Assembly (NCBI GenBank): GCA_031554275.1
Contig: JAVBKB010000175.1
Span: 1 to 19,894, forward strand
Length of the DNA: 19,894 nucleotides
Direction of reading: 5' to 3'
Source of the DNA: JAVBKB01 sp031554275
GTDB lineage: Bacteria > Bacillota > Bacilli > JARBTR01
In this document: piece after piece, positions 1 to 7,888 of the stretch
How positions within the stretch are numbered: position 1 is the first letter of the stretch
Layout: every line of letters begins with the position of its first letter
Translations under genes and position numbers: made by a program
The notes under the pieces: generated by a model
What the model was told of the DNA's origin: nothing
The model's input: the letters and a program-made list of their open reading frames with translations, nothing else
Databases searched by the model: none

Positions 1-11
1 AAATTATAATT

Positions 12-81
12 AAAAGATGAAGAATCCAGATTGCCCCTATCTAATCAAGGGACAATCAGTGCGAGTGATTCTTCATCTTTT
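12..81 (+). terminator. Long nested hairpin, probable terminator of the gene upstream of the window
   Basis: A perfect 15-bp inverted repeat (12-26 against 67-81, AAAAGATGAAGAATC and its complement) encloses a second, nearly complete inverted repeat (GATTGCCCCT at about 29-38 against AGGGACAATC at about 48-57, one mismatch). The outer 3' arm ends in a T run (78-84), as in a rho-independent terminator read on the plus strand. The gene it would terminate lies outside the window. The two-tier stem is longer than most terminators, so a small palindromic repeat element is an alternative. Confidence 0.6.
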
Positions 82-112
82 TTTGTGTGGCTGTTGCTCG
101 CTATGTCATTAC

Positions 113-140
113 TTGACATGTTGTGGTTAATAGATAATAG
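113..140 (+). promoter_or_regulatory. Possible sigma-A promoter of the ECF sigma operon
   Basis: A perfect -35 hexamer TTGACA lies at 113-118. The downstream -10 is poor: GATAAT at 133-138 leaves only 14 bp of spacer, and TAATAG at 135-140 gives 16 bp but a weak match. A CGTC at 175-178, followed by TAA, resembles an ECF-type -10, but I see no AAC-type -35 at the right distance. Autoregulation is therefore possible but not shown. Confidence 0.3.
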
Positions 141-211
141 TTTAAAGATTTTTCGTGGTTTTTGAATTGGAAATCGTCTAATAAGTAGCAAATTATGAAA
201 GGAGCGATCGA

Positions 212-772
212 TTGGAAACTTGTAATTATTCACAGGAAATGAATGATGAGCACTGTAAAGAATTATTAATTCATTTGATGAAGACATATGGAAGCGAAAT
301 TACTCGCTTGGCATTCACCTATGTGAAAAAGAAGGAAGATGCTGAGGATATTGCACAAGAAGTTTTTATCAAGTGTTATCAAAATCTGAGTAACTTTCGC
401 AACGCTTCGGCCTATCGGACGTGGCTCTACAAGATTACTATTAATCAATGCAAGGATTTCTTAAAATCATGGCACGCGAGAAATGTAAAACCTCTTGATT
501 TAGAAAAAGAACTTCATAAACTGGGTGTCAACAATTTAGAACAGCAAGTGGCATCACAATCTGACAATATTGTTTTATTCAAGGCTGTTCTATCTCTACC
601 GACAAAGTTTCGAGAAGCAATTCTCCTACATTTCTACAGAGGACTAACTCAGGCCGAAATTGCTGAAATTCTTGATATCCATCCAAATACGTTAAGATCA
701 AGAATTCAAAAGGGACAATTGCTACTGAAGAAGGAACTCAAAAAGGAGGATTTTGAATGGAAGACAAATTAA
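212..772 (+). CDS. ECF-type RNA polymerase sigma factor (sigma-70 family)
   Basis: A 186-residue extracytoplasmic-function sigma factor, which would direct RNA polymerase to a small stress or envelope regulon. Region 2 spans about residues 20-90 and contains the acidic DAEDIAQEVFIKCYQNL stretch and the RTWLYKITINQCKD segment used for core binding and -10 recognition. Region 4 spans about 121-176, with the helix-turn-helix LTQAEIAEILDIHPNTLRSR that reads the -35. Only these two regions are present, as expected for an ECF factor. The start chosen is TTG at 212, preceded by AAAGGAG (198-204). An ATG at 240 is the alternative and would cost nine residues. The last 16 bases overlap the next gene, a typical sigma/anti-sigma arrangement. 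The ECF subgroup cannot be assigned by eye. Confidence 0.9.
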   Translation: METCNYSQEMNDEHCKELLIHLMKTYGSEITRLAFTYVKKKEDAEDIAQEVFIKCYQNLSNFRNASAYRTWLYKITINQCKDFLKSWHARNVKPLDLEKELHKLGVNNLEQQVASQSDNIVLFKAVLSLPTKFREAILLHFYRGLTQAEIAEILDIHPNTLRSRIQKGQLLLKKELKKEDFEWKTN

Positions 773-1992
773 GAAATCAAACAAATATGGACACAACAAT
801 TCTTAATTCGTTAGAATTCACTGTTTCTCACACGGAGAGAGTTTTGAATAACCTAAACTCAACAAAGCAGTCTACCAAATCTACCTCGAAAAAGAGAAAG
901 TTACTCTATTCTATTAGTGCGATAATTGTAGCAGCAGTAGCGATAGTTGCCTTTTTCATTGCGAAAGACCAGCACTTGAATAAAAAAGAAAATGACTCTC
1001 AAATTGCTCACGATCAAGCAGTTTCGCTTCATATTTATTATTATGGTAATGGCAACACCAGCGGCGAAGCACCAAAAGATGATGTCTCATACAAAAAAAG
1101 TGATCTTATCACAATTAAAGATGCAGGAACACTTGTAAGAAATAAACATGAGTTCACAGGCTGGAATACATCTGCTGACGGCACTGGAACTACACACCTT
1201 ACCAATTCAATAATCAAAGATGTACAAGGTGACATCCAGCTATATGCCCAATGGAAAAAAATCATTGAAGCTGAAACCAAAGAGGAAGCACCACCAAAAC
1301 CTGCAAAGGCTTATCAACTGAATGAGCTCATTATCGATAAAATTTCAATCAATGAAATTGTTCGACAATATGGACAGTATGAATCCTATCAAACTGCATT
1401 TGAAGTCGGGAATGCCAGCACATATTTAAAGTTAACGTATAAAAACTTGAGGATAATTCTAGAATCAACAGATAATAAACATCCGCTTTCTTTTCAGAAA
1501 GAAGATGAAGGGAACGGCTATCAGTTTGGCGACAAAATAAACACGTTAACTGGTGCTGATAAAAACATTAAATTGAAAGTTGCGTCTATTTTCTGGAATA
1601 GTACTAAGATGACTGGCCCTCGAGATATCAAGATTGGTGATTCAATAGAAATTGTCAAATCAAAGTTCCTTGATAACTCTAGTGCTTATAGTGATAAGAA
1701 GACCGTCTATAAGCTGAAAGATGTACATCCAGATTACCCAGTCCCTGAAGAAGACCCGAGTGGAGCACGTCTACGTAATCTGGATCAAAATCGGGATATG
1801 AATGACAATGGTATACCGAAAGATTTTGGCAATGTCAAGGCAGATCAAGTATTGGAGTATATTGCAACCAACCCTCCAATAACTTCAGACTCTGGTCAAA
1901 AATACGTATCTGGTTATCAATACACAAAATTCTATTTCAAAAATGATTTATTGGTTGCCATTAATCAAGGCTATTCTCCAAATGAACCCTAA
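757..1992 (+). CDS. Membrane-anchored probable anti-sigma factor with an extracellular InlB-type B repeat
   Basis: 411 residues. A short N-terminal cytoplasmic part (1-48) has the FTVSHTERVLNNL pattern seen in Firmicute anti-sigma factors. One membrane helix follows (about 49-68), then an extracellular region. Residues about 90-167 match the Listeria-Bacteroides (InlB B) repeat: YYGNGN near the start, HEFTGWNTSADGTG in the middle and LYAQW at the end. A Glu/Pro-rich linker (168-186) leads to an unrecognised C-terminal domain (187-411) containing GPRDIKIGDSIEIVKSKF, a pattern seen in many small secreted Firmicute proteins. ATG 757 has AAAAGGAGG at 741-749 and lies inside the end of the sigma gene, so translation is probably coupled. 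Inference: the N-terminus binds the sigma factor and the outer domains sense a surface signal. I see no HxxxCxxC zinc anti-sigma motif. Confidence 0.75.
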   Translation: MEDKLRNQTNMDTTILNSLEFTVSHTERVLNNLNSTKQSTKSTSKKRKLLYSISAIIVAAVAIVAFFIAKDQHLNKKENDSQIAHDQAVSLHIYYYGNGNTSGEAPKDDVSYKKSDLITIKDAGTLVRNKHEFTGWNTSADGTGTTHLTNSIIKDVQGDIQLYAQWKKIIEAETKEEAPPKPAKAYQLNELIIDKISINEIVRQYGQYESYQTAFEVGNASTYLKLTYKNLRIILESTDNKHPLSFQKEDEGNGYQFGDKINTLTGADKNIKLKVASIFWNSTKMTGPRDIKIGDSIEIVKSKFLDNSSAYSDKKTVYKLKDVHPDYPVPEEDPSGARLRNLDQNRDMNDNGIPKDFGNVKADQVLEYIATNPPITSDSGQKYVSGYQYTKFYFKNDLLVAINQGYSPNEP

Positions 1993-2009
1993 TAGAATAA
2001 AAACAGAAT

Positions 2010-2043
2010 GGAACAAAAGTAGATCGAAGTCTGCTTTTGTTCC
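2010..2043 (+). terminator. Hairpin after the sigma/anti-sigma operon
   Basis: A 14-bp stem (2010-2023, GGAACAAAAGTAGA, against 2030-2043, with one G-T pair) and a 6-base loop lie 18 bases after the anti-sigma stop codon. No strong T run follows on the plus strand, so termination may be inefficient or the hairpin may protect the mRNA end. Confidence 0.55.
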
Positions 2044-2139
2044 TAGTTATTACTTTGATGAAACAGGTTCTCAGAGTCAAAGAATGGTCCAATAACAAAA
2101 AAAGAAGTTGGGGCGAAAATCTAGGCCAACCAAGGAAGA

Positions 2140-2168
2140 TTGCACAGTACTCCTCTTCCTGCTACAAT
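2140..2168 (+). promoter_or_regulatory. Probable promoter of mnmM
   Basis: TTGCAC (2140-2145), a 17-bp spacer and TACAAT (2163-2168) lie about 30 bases before the mnmM start codon. The -10 matches the sigma-A consensus at five of six positions; the -35 is weaker. This is the best-spaced pair between the upstream hairpin and mnmM. Confidence 0.5.
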
Positions 2169-2199
2169 TCCAAGTATCAAACTCAGATAGGTGATTCCA

Positions 2200-2772
2200 A
2201 TGAAATTAGATCAAATCCTCCCTTTTGCAAGAAATCTTCTTGAAAAAGCCATAAGCACTGGTGATGTCGCAGTCGATTGCACGATGGGCAACGGACACGA
2301 CACTGTTTTTCTAGCTAAATTAGTTGGTGAATTTGGTAAGGTACATGCATTTGATATTCAGGAGCAGGCACTGGCAAACACGGCAACGAAATTGAAATCA
2401 GAATCGCTTAGTGATCGTGTGATCCTGCACCAAGTTTGCCATTCTGAAGTCGAAACCAGAATTCCTGCTCACGATCACGGCAAAATAACTGGTGCGGTTT
2501 TTAACCTTGGATACCTACCAGGTGCCGACAAAGAAATTACGACAACTGCTGATTCAACAATTGCAGCAATTGTAGCATTACTTGAAGTTATGGCGTCTGG
2601 TGGAATTATCGTAGTTGTCATTTATCACGGACATCCTGCTGGGCAAATCGAACGTGATGCCATACTCAGTTATGTGGGGAGTATTCCCCGGGAAATAGCT
2701 GATGTGTTGGAATATAAGTTTTTAAACTATCAAAACAACCCACCATTTATCGTTGCAATTGAGAAAAAATAA
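2200..2772 (+). CDS. mnmM: tRNA mnm5s2U34 biosynthesis methyltransferase MnmM (YtqB, rRNA_methylase family)
   Basis: A 190-residue class I SAM-dependent methyltransferase. Family knowledge: MnmM (formerly YtqB) methylates 5-aminomethyl-2-thiouridine at the wobble position of certain tRNAs in Gram-positive bacteria lacking the methyltransferase domain of MnmC. The sequence shows the family opening MKLDQILPFARNLL, SAM-binding motif I DCTMGNGHD (26-34), the acidic motif II HAFDIQ (49-54), the diagnostic NLGYLPGADK (102-111) and YHGHPAG (142-148). ATG 2200 is preceded by AGGTG about six bases upstream; an in-frame GTG at 2191 overlaps that ribosome binding site and is rejected. The gene has its own promoter and converges on the alpha-glucosidase gene. 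Length fits the family. Confidence 0.9.
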   Translation: MKLDQILPFARNLLEKAISTGDVAVDCTMGNGHDTVFLAKLVGEFGKVHAFDIQEQALANTATKLKSESLSDRVILHQVCHSEVETRIPAHDHGKITGAVFNLGYLPGADKEITTTADSTIAAIVALLEVMASGGIIVVVIYHGHPAGQIERDAILSYVGSIPREIADVLEYKFLNYQNNPPFIVAIEKK

Positions 2773-2790
2773 TTATTTTTTGCGATGAAA

Positions 2791-2826
2791 AAAAGCTGCA
2801 CCACATTAGTGAGGTCACAGCATTTT
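2791..2826 (-). terminator. Terminator of the alpha-glucoside operon
   Basis: On the minus strand, GCTG/ACC/AC segments pair across a short loop with small bulges and are followed by seven T residues. It lies 46-81 bases after the alpha-glucosidase stop codon. On the plus strand the hairpin is followed by ATTTTCG, so it may weakly serve mnmM as well. Confidence 0.6.
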
Positions 2827-2871
2827 CGTTGAAATGATATACTATTTTTTTCGAATTACTATTGCGCCAAA

Positions 2872-4527
2872 TTACACGTCTCCGTATAGCACAACCGCTT
2901 CATAAGGTGCCAACCTGTGGTTTGCTGCAATCCTACTATCTGGATAATTACCCAATAAGACTTGATAATTCTGCGCCACCAATTCTGGAATTTCCACCAC
3001 TTCATCTGTCATATTACAAATTACAATGGTTCGATGCTGCTCTAACGATCGGCTATAGGCAAAGATCGCTGAGTGCTCCTCGAATAATAGCTGATAATCA
3101 CCATAAATCAACACTGGATGCTGTTTACGTAGTTGAATTAACTTCTTATAAAAATGATAAATGGACTGCTCATCTTGAATTTGAGCTTCAACATTTATCG
3201 TCGAATAATTCGAGTTGACCTTGATCCATGGCTTCGCTGCAGAAAATCCACCATGCTCCTTCGCATTCCATTGCATTGGTGTACGAGCATTATCCCGACT
3301 TGATCTACAAATCTCCTGTAACAAGACATCTGGAACGGCACCATTTGCCACTTCAAACTGAAAATGATTCTTCATTCGCACATCATTGTAATCATCAATT
3401 GAATCGAACTGCACATTGGTCATGCCAATTTCCTGACCCTGATAAATGAATGGAGTGCCTTGCATGAGGAAATATAGTGCCGCCAGCATTTTGGCACTCT
3501 TGCTCCAATATGTTTGGTCATTACCTACAATTGAAACACTGCGCGGTTGGTCATGATTTTCAAGATACAAAGCATTCCAACCAACTTGGTGTAGTCCAGT
3601 TTGCCACTTTGTTAATACCTTTTTATAGTTGATAATCTTCTGAGAGGTTGATAACTCACTTTCCCAAATACCAAGCTGTTCAAACTGAAAAATCATATTG
3701 AAGATTCCTTGATCTTCCCCTACCCAATCAGAAGCATCTTTTTCTGTGACGCCATTAGCTTCTCCCACAGTCATTACATCGTAATTGGCATAGGTTTCGG
3801 CTTTCAATGCACACAAATGTTCAAGAATCCCCTCTTGATTGGTATGCATTGGAAATGAGGAAACAAATTGCTGATTGGTTGGATTAGGCAAATCAGGCAA
3901 CCCGGCTCGTTTCTTAATGTGAGTGATCGCATCCACGCGGAATCCATCAATCCCCTTCTCCAACCACCAATTGATCATTCCACTAACAGCTTCCCTTACT
4001 AAACTATTTTCCCAGTTCAAGTCGGGCTGCTTCTGATCAAACAGGTGTAAATAATATTGATCAGTAGGCTCATCATATGTCCATGCACTTCCTGAGAAAA
4101 TGCTTTCCCAATTGTTTGGTTCTGTACCATTCTTCCCATCTCGCCAAATGTACCAATCTCGCCTTGGATGATCCTTTCTTGAACGAGATTCTATGAACCA
4201 CGGATGCTCGTCACTTGTGTGATTCACAACCAAATCCATAATAATTTTCAGTCCACGACTATGTGCCTCCTGAAGCAGTTGGTCAAAATCACCCATTGTG
4301 CCAAACTCCGCGGCTATTCCTTGATAATCACTAATATCATACCCATTATCTGCATTTGGTGAAGGATAAACCGGACAGATCCATAATACATCCACACCTA
4401 AGTCACAAAAATAATCAAGTTTTGAAATAATCCCTTGAATGTCACCGATTCCATCCCCATTCGTATCCATAAAACTCCGCGGGTAGATCTGATAACAGAC
4501 TGCCTCTTTCCACCATGTTTTTTTCAT
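2872..4527 (-). CDS. GH13 alpha-glucosidase (oligo-1,6-glucosidase/maltase family), predicted alpha-1,4 preference
   Basis: A 551-residue cytoplasmic glycoside hydrolase that cleaves glucose from the non-reducing end of short alpha-glucosides. It opens with WWKEAVCYQIYPRSF and a calcium-loop motif DTNGDGIGD (21-29). The catalytic barrel has conserved His103 (DLVVNHT), nucleophile Asp199 (GFRVDA), acid/base Glu256 (VGEANG) and transition-state Asp326 (ENHDQPR). Residue 200, just after the nucleophile, is Ala. Family knowledge: Val here goes with alpha-1,6 specificity and Ala with alpha-1,4, so a maltase-like activity is inferred. There is no signal peptide, as expected for an enzyme acting on imported sugar. 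It is the last gene of the transport operon; GGAGAG precedes ATG. Trehalose-6-phosphate hydrolase and sucrase activities are less likely but not excluded. Confidence 0.9.
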   Translation of the reverse strand: MKKTWWKEAVCYQIYPRSFMDTNGDGIGDIQGIISKLDYFCDLGVDVLWICPVYPSPNADNGYDISDYQGIAAEFGTMGDFDQLLQEAHSRGLKIIMDLVVNHTSDEHPWFIESRSRKDHPRRDWYIWRDGKNGTEPNNWESIFSGSAWTYDEPTDQYYLHLFDQKQPDLNWENSLVREAVSGMINWWLEKGIDGFRVDAITHIKKRAGLPDLPNPTNQQFVSSFPMHTNQEGILEHLCALKAETYANYDVMTVGEANGVTEKDASDWVGEDQGIFNMIFQFEQLGIWESELSTSQKIINYKKVLTKWQTGLHQVGWNALYLENHDQPRSVSIVGNDQTYWSKSAKMLAALYFLMQGTPFIYQGQEIGMTNVQFDSIDDYNDVRMKNHFQFEVANGAVPDVLLQEICRSSRDNARTPMQWNAKEHGGFSAAKPWIKVNSNYSTINVEAQIQDEQSIYHFYKKLIQLRKQHPVLIYGDYQLLFEEHSAIFAYSRSLEQHRTIVICNMTDEVVEIPELVAQNYQVLLGNYPDSRIAANHRLAPYEAVVLYGDV

Positions 4528-4543
4528 TTAAATTCTCTCCACG

Positions 4544-4656
4544 TTCAGTTTTGAAAAATATTTCCGAGTTGATTTTGAAAAATCATTTCCGAGTTGATTT
4601 CGAAAAATCACTCCGAGTCATTTTTAAAGTCTCAACAGTTCAATTTCGAAAAATCA
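4544..4656 (-). repeat. 25-bp tandem repeats between permease and alpha-glucosidase genes
   Basis: Two adjacent 25-bp units (4561-4585 and 4586-4610) differ at one base. They are flanked by shorter or decayed copies at 4544-4560, 4611-4638 and 4639-4656. Each intact unit contains a 16-base inverted repeat: TGATTT, four bases, AAATCA (4570-4585 and 4595-4610). In mRNA the copy at 4595-4610 would have a UUCG loop. The last copy contains the TGA stop codon of the upstream permease gene. The array fills nearly the whole gap before the alpha-glucosidase ribosome binding site. Confidence 0.8.
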
Positions 4657-5478
4657 CTTTATCGCACCTTCTGAAATTCCTTTTATAATTTGTTTTTGCA
4701 TGAAAAAGTAGAATATGATTACTGGGATGATGGCGATTGTTAACCCTGCAAGTGCCAAATGCCATTGCTTTGTATACTCGCCAAAGAAGAAGAACATTTT
4801 CAGTGGAATTGTCTGAGTGCCCTCCTTATTGATGACAAGTGATGGCAGTAAATAATCGTTCCAAATCCACATCGTATTGAGGACGGCAACTGTCACGGTT
4901 GTGGGTTTTAACATTGGAAAGATTACATAGCGGTAGATTTGTAGCCGACTTGCTCCGTCCATAATCGCCGCTTCATCCAGTGCGAGAGGAATCGATTTCA
5001 TCGCTCCATGGTAAAGGAAAATCGAAAGACTTGCTCCAAAACCAATATACATAAAAACAAGCCCGCCCATATGCAACTGATTGGTCCGTCCAAATACTGT
5101 GATCAATGGAATCATGACGGATTGAAAGGGAATTAGCATCGCAGCAATAAATAGGGTAAAAATAAATCCGCTGACCTTATTTTTTGTTCGCTGTAAGGCA
5201 AATGCGGCAATTGAAGAAGTCAATAATATCAGCACAACACTGAGAGCTGTCAACAAGATTGAATTTGAAAATGTTCTCACAAAATCTAAACTTTCAAACG
5301 CCTGTTGATAATTATCAAATGTGAATACTTCAGGTAGTCCCAAGGTGTTGATGAAGATATCTTTCTTCGTTTTCAGAGAATTGACAATCATTAAGTAGAA
5401 TGGGAATAGCCAAACAATCGCCAGAGCAAAACCAAAGAAAATCAGCAACCATCTTTTCTGTTTATTGGCTACATGCAT
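4654..5478 (-). CDS. Sugar ABC transporter permease (MalG/LacG type)
   Basis: A 274-residue inner-membrane permease of the carbohydrate uptake family 1 (COG0395). It has a short cytoplasmic N-terminus, about six hydrophobic segments and the cytoplasmic EAA loop LDEAAIMDGASRLQIYRYVI, which docks onto the transport ATPase. The WIWNDYLLPSLV segment after the EAA loop is typical of MalG-like subunits. The start codon shares one base with the stop of the preceding permease (TAATG), so the two are translationally coupled and probably form a heterodimer. The stop codon lies inside a 25-bp repeat. The sugar is inferred from the downstream alpha-glucosidase. Confidence 0.9.
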   Translation of the reverse strand: MHVANKQKRWLLIFFGFALAIVWLFPFYLMIVNSLKTKKDIFINTLGLPEVFTFDNYQQAFESLDFVRTFSNSILLTALSVVLILLTSSIAAFALQRTKNKVSGFIFTLFIAAMLIPFQSVMIPLITVFGRTNQLHMGGLVFMYIGFGASLSIFLYHGAMKSIPLALDEAAIMDGASRLQIYRYVIFPMLKPTTVTVAVLNTMWIWNDYLLPSLVINKEGTQTIPLKMFFFFGEYTKQWHLALAGLTIAIIPVIIFYFFMQKQIIKGISEGAIK

Positions 5479-6338
5479 TAGAGTTCTACCTCTCTTTTCT
5501 TGGTCAAATATACTTGTGTCAGGGCGGCAATAGCGATAATAAAGAAAAAAACAATCGCTTTCGACTGTGCCAGTCCCATTTTATTCTGAGCAAATGCTGT
5601 ATTAAAGATATTCATTGCTACCATTTGTGTAGAATTATAAGGATCTCCCTTTGTGAGTGATAGGTTTTGATCATATAGTTTGAAACAGTTTGCAAGTGTC
5701 ATGAACAAGCTAACTGTAAAACCTGGTAGAATCAACGGGAATTTAACACTCCAAAAAGTCTGCCAACTATTTGCTCCATCAAGTCGGGCAGCTTCAATCG
5801 TTGATTCATCAATACCTTGCAAATAGGAGATATAAATAATCATGATATAGCCTGATAGTTGCCAGCTCATGACGATGATCAGACCCCAAAAGCCCGTCTC
5901 AGTTGTTGACAGCCATATCTTTAGCGATTCGATTCCAAGTATTTCACCGATACCTGCAAATGCTTTTACAAAAATAAACTGCCAAATGAATCCGAGGATC
6001 AATCCGCCAATTAGGTTAGGCATGAAAAAAACTGTTCGAAGTAGGTTGCTCCCTTTGAATTTCCGCGCCACTACCAATGCTAGACTGAGCCCAATGACAT
6101 TGATCAATAAGATCGCAACAACGGAAAACTTTGTTGTAAACCATAAAGAATTCGTAAAGTTCTCATCTTTAAAAACCGCTAAATAATTCTGAAAGCCGAC
6201 AAAACCACGGACTGTAACACCATCCCAGTCTGTGAAAGAATAATAAATGCCAAACGCAAGTGGCAAAATCACCACGCAGAAAAGAGCAATTACAACTGGT
6301 GCGGTGAAGAGGTAAAACCAAGACTTTTTTGCTGTCAT
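5478..6338 (-). CDS. Sugar ABC transporter permease (MalF/LacF type)
   Basis: A 286-residue permease (COG1175) with about six membrane segments; the first follows the MTAKKSWFYLFTAPVVI opening. The EAA loop IDESTIEAARLDGANSWQTF lies in the second half, with FPLILPGF after it. The start chosen is ATG 6338, which has CTTGGAG eight bases upstream. An in-frame ATG at 6401 would add 21 polar residues with no visible ribosome binding site. It is separated from the binding-protein gene by a hairpin-rich gap and overlaps the next permease by one base. Together with the neighbouring subunits it should import an alpha-glucoside. Confidence 0.88.
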   Translation of the reverse strand: MTAKKSWFYLFTAPVVIALFCVVILPLAFGIYYSFTDWDGVTVRGFVGFQNYLAVFKDENFTNSLWFTTKFSVVAILLINVIGLSLALVVARKFKGSNLLRTVFFMPNLIGGLILGFIWQFIFVKAFAGIGEILGIESLKIWLSTTETGFWGLIIVMSWQLSGYIMIIYISYLQGIDESTIEAARLDGANSWQTFWSVKFPLILPGFTVSLFMTLANCFKLYDQNLSLTKGDPYNSTQMVAMNIFNTAFAQNKMGLAQSKAIVFFFIIAIAALTQVYLTKKREVEL

Positions 6339-6401
6339 GTGAAAGTCTCCAAGTGTGACTTTGTAAGGTAGTTTGTTGCCATTTTGAATAGATTCTATCA
6401 T

Positions 6402-6570
6402 TTGCTATGTTAATTAGTTTGTTATGCTAATCGCTGATAATACCAATTCATGTTGCCATCCCAATCTGGGTCTGCGACTTGGCAAACAGATGGGGACGGC
6501 CCATGAAAGGTCAGTAGCAATATCGATTTGATCAATTACAAGGTAATGGAGAGAAAATCTCCATTAGTAA
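6402..6570 (-). promoter_or_regulatory. Intercistronic region with stem-loops after the binding-protein gene
   Basis: A perfect 9-bp stem, TAATGGAGA (6544-6552) against TCTCCATTA (6558-6566) with a 5-base loop, lies immediately after the binding-protein stop. No T run follows in the direction of transcription. A second possible stem pairs CCCAATCTG with CAGATGGGG, one bulge, around 6460-6498. Such hairpins between a binding-protein gene and its permease genes commonly stabilise the upstream message and lower downstream expression. That role here is inferred. Confidence 0.5.
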
Positions 6571-7863
6571 TTACTTTCTTGCGTCAGCCCACTTGGCTTG
6601 AACTTCTTTAATGAGTTCATCCCATGAAATTTCGTTGCTTACATACTTTTGAATGCCTGCACCAAGTACACTCATTCCCCAATCAGTTGGATAACCCATG
6701 AAAACCCAGCCTGTTGTGTTTCCTGATTGTGAATAGCTGTAAATCTCTTTTGCTAGAGAATCGGTGATATCCGCTGCATCATAGCCACTGTATGCAGGAA
6801 TGAATTTGAAGTCCTTCACAACTGCTTCTTTTCCAGTTGCGGACGTGTACATCCAGTCAAGAAAGTCTTTTGCAGCCTGTATCTCTTTCTTACTCTTGGT
6901 TTTGTTTACAGCCCAATAGTTTGGCACTCCTACGGGGATCTTGCCCTCTACAGCTCCATCGACAGGAACTGGTAAGAAACCTACACCATTCGCTTGAAAG
7001 TCTGCATCGATACCTGCAATTGTAGAACTCACCCAGTTTCCTTGCTGCGTTAGAGCTACTTTACCATTGGAGAAGAGTTCCTCCATTTGCTTTGCATAGT
7101 CAAGACTGACAGTTGGCTGTACAGAATACTTTTGCATTAAATCAATATATTCTTGATATTGCTTCGAAAATTTGAAGTCAATAGTTTTCGCATTATACGC
7201 TGATATGACATCATTATTAAATTCTGGAGCGATAAAAATATTTGATGCATGCAATCCAGTTACCCAAGTTTCTTTTGCAGGAAGTGCAAATACTGCTTCA
7301 ATTCCAAGCGCTTGCTTCTTGCTGTCAAGCAGTTCAACTGCTGCACGAAGATCCGCTTGCGTTTTGATGCTATCAACTTGAATACCAGCTTTTTCGAATA
7401 TCTCCTTGTTATAAAGTAAGCCATAGCCTTCTACATTGTATGGCAAACCGAGTACTTTACCAGCTTGTGAAACGCCAGTCAGTGTTCCTGCAAGAGCAGC
7501 CTTCGCAGCATCTGTATCACTAACATCTGCTAAGTACTTATCCCAAGTTTTCATGTCCTCTGGACCACCAATATTGAAAATCGATGGTTCATCACCAGAC
7601 GAGAACTTCGCCTTTAATGCTGCACCGTAATCATTTCCACCACCAACAGTAGTGATGTTGATTTTGACATCTTTATGCTCTTCTTCATATTTTTTTGCAA
7701 GTGCTTTAAATTGATCATTGAATTCCACTTTAAATTGGAACACATCGATCGTCACACCATCACTTTTCTTCGTTTCATCCTTTGAACTACAAGCTACCAA
7801 TGAAACAGCTAGTAAAAGCGCGATTAGAGTACCAATAAATTTTCCAAACTTCTTTCTTTTCAT
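6571..7863 (-). CDS. Sugar-binding lipoprotein of the ABC transporter (family 1 solute-binding protein)
   Basis: A 430-residue MalE-like lipoprotein (COG1653) that captures the sugar outside the membrane and delivers it to the two permeases encoded downstream. Residues 1-24 form a lipoprotein signal peptide (MKRKKFGKF, a hydrophobic core, then LVAC) with lipidated Cys25, followed by a Ser/Lys-rich linker. The mature part shows family patterns such as FNIGGPEDMKTWDKYL, LGLPYNVEGYGLLYNK and ANGVGFLPVP. ATG 7863 is preceded by AGGAGG (about 11 bases). An in-frame start at 7902 would put polar residues before the signal peptide and is rejected. It is the first gene of the operon, and no ATPase gene follows, so a shared MsmX/MsmK-type ATPase is presumed. 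Confidence 0.92.
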   Translation of the reverse strand: MKRKKFGKFIGTLIALLLAVSLVACSSKDETKKSDGVTIDVFQFKVEFNDQFKALAKKYEEEHKDVKINITTVGGGNDYGAALKAKFSSGDEPSIFNIGGPEDMKTWDKYLADVSDTDAAKAALAGTLTGVSQAGKVLGLPYNVEGYGLLYNKEIFEKAGIQVDSIKTQADLRAAVELLDSKKQALGIEAVFALPAKETWVTGLHASNIFIAPEFNNDVISAYNAKTIDFKFSKQYQEYIDLMQKYSVQPTVSLDYAKQMEELFSNGKVALTQQGNWVSSTIAGIDADFQANGVGFLPVPVDGAVEGKIPVGVPNYWAVNKTKSKKEIQAAKDFLDWMYTSATGKEAVVKDFKFIPAYSGYDAADITDSLAKEIYSYSQSGNTTGWVFMGYPTDWGMSVLGAGIQKYVSNEISWDELIKEVQAKWADARK

Positions 7864-7888
7864 TTGAAAAAATTCCTCCTCAGAAAGT

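Noticed and set aside
175..178. CGTC as a confident ECF -10 element showing autoregulation
   Set aside because: No AAC-type -35 lies about 16-17 bp upstream, so the match is not convincing.
2037..2243. 68-codon plus-strand frame before mnmM
   Set aside because: No good ribosome binding site, low-complexity translation, starts in a hairpin arm and overlaps the mnmM start.
2862..3449. Open frames on the plus strand opposite the alpha-glucosidase gene
   Set aside because: They lie antisense within a fully conserved gene, lack ribosome binding sites and resemble no protein.
4544..4656. CRISPR array
   Set aside because: Repeat units are directly adjacent with no unique spacers, and no cas genes are present.
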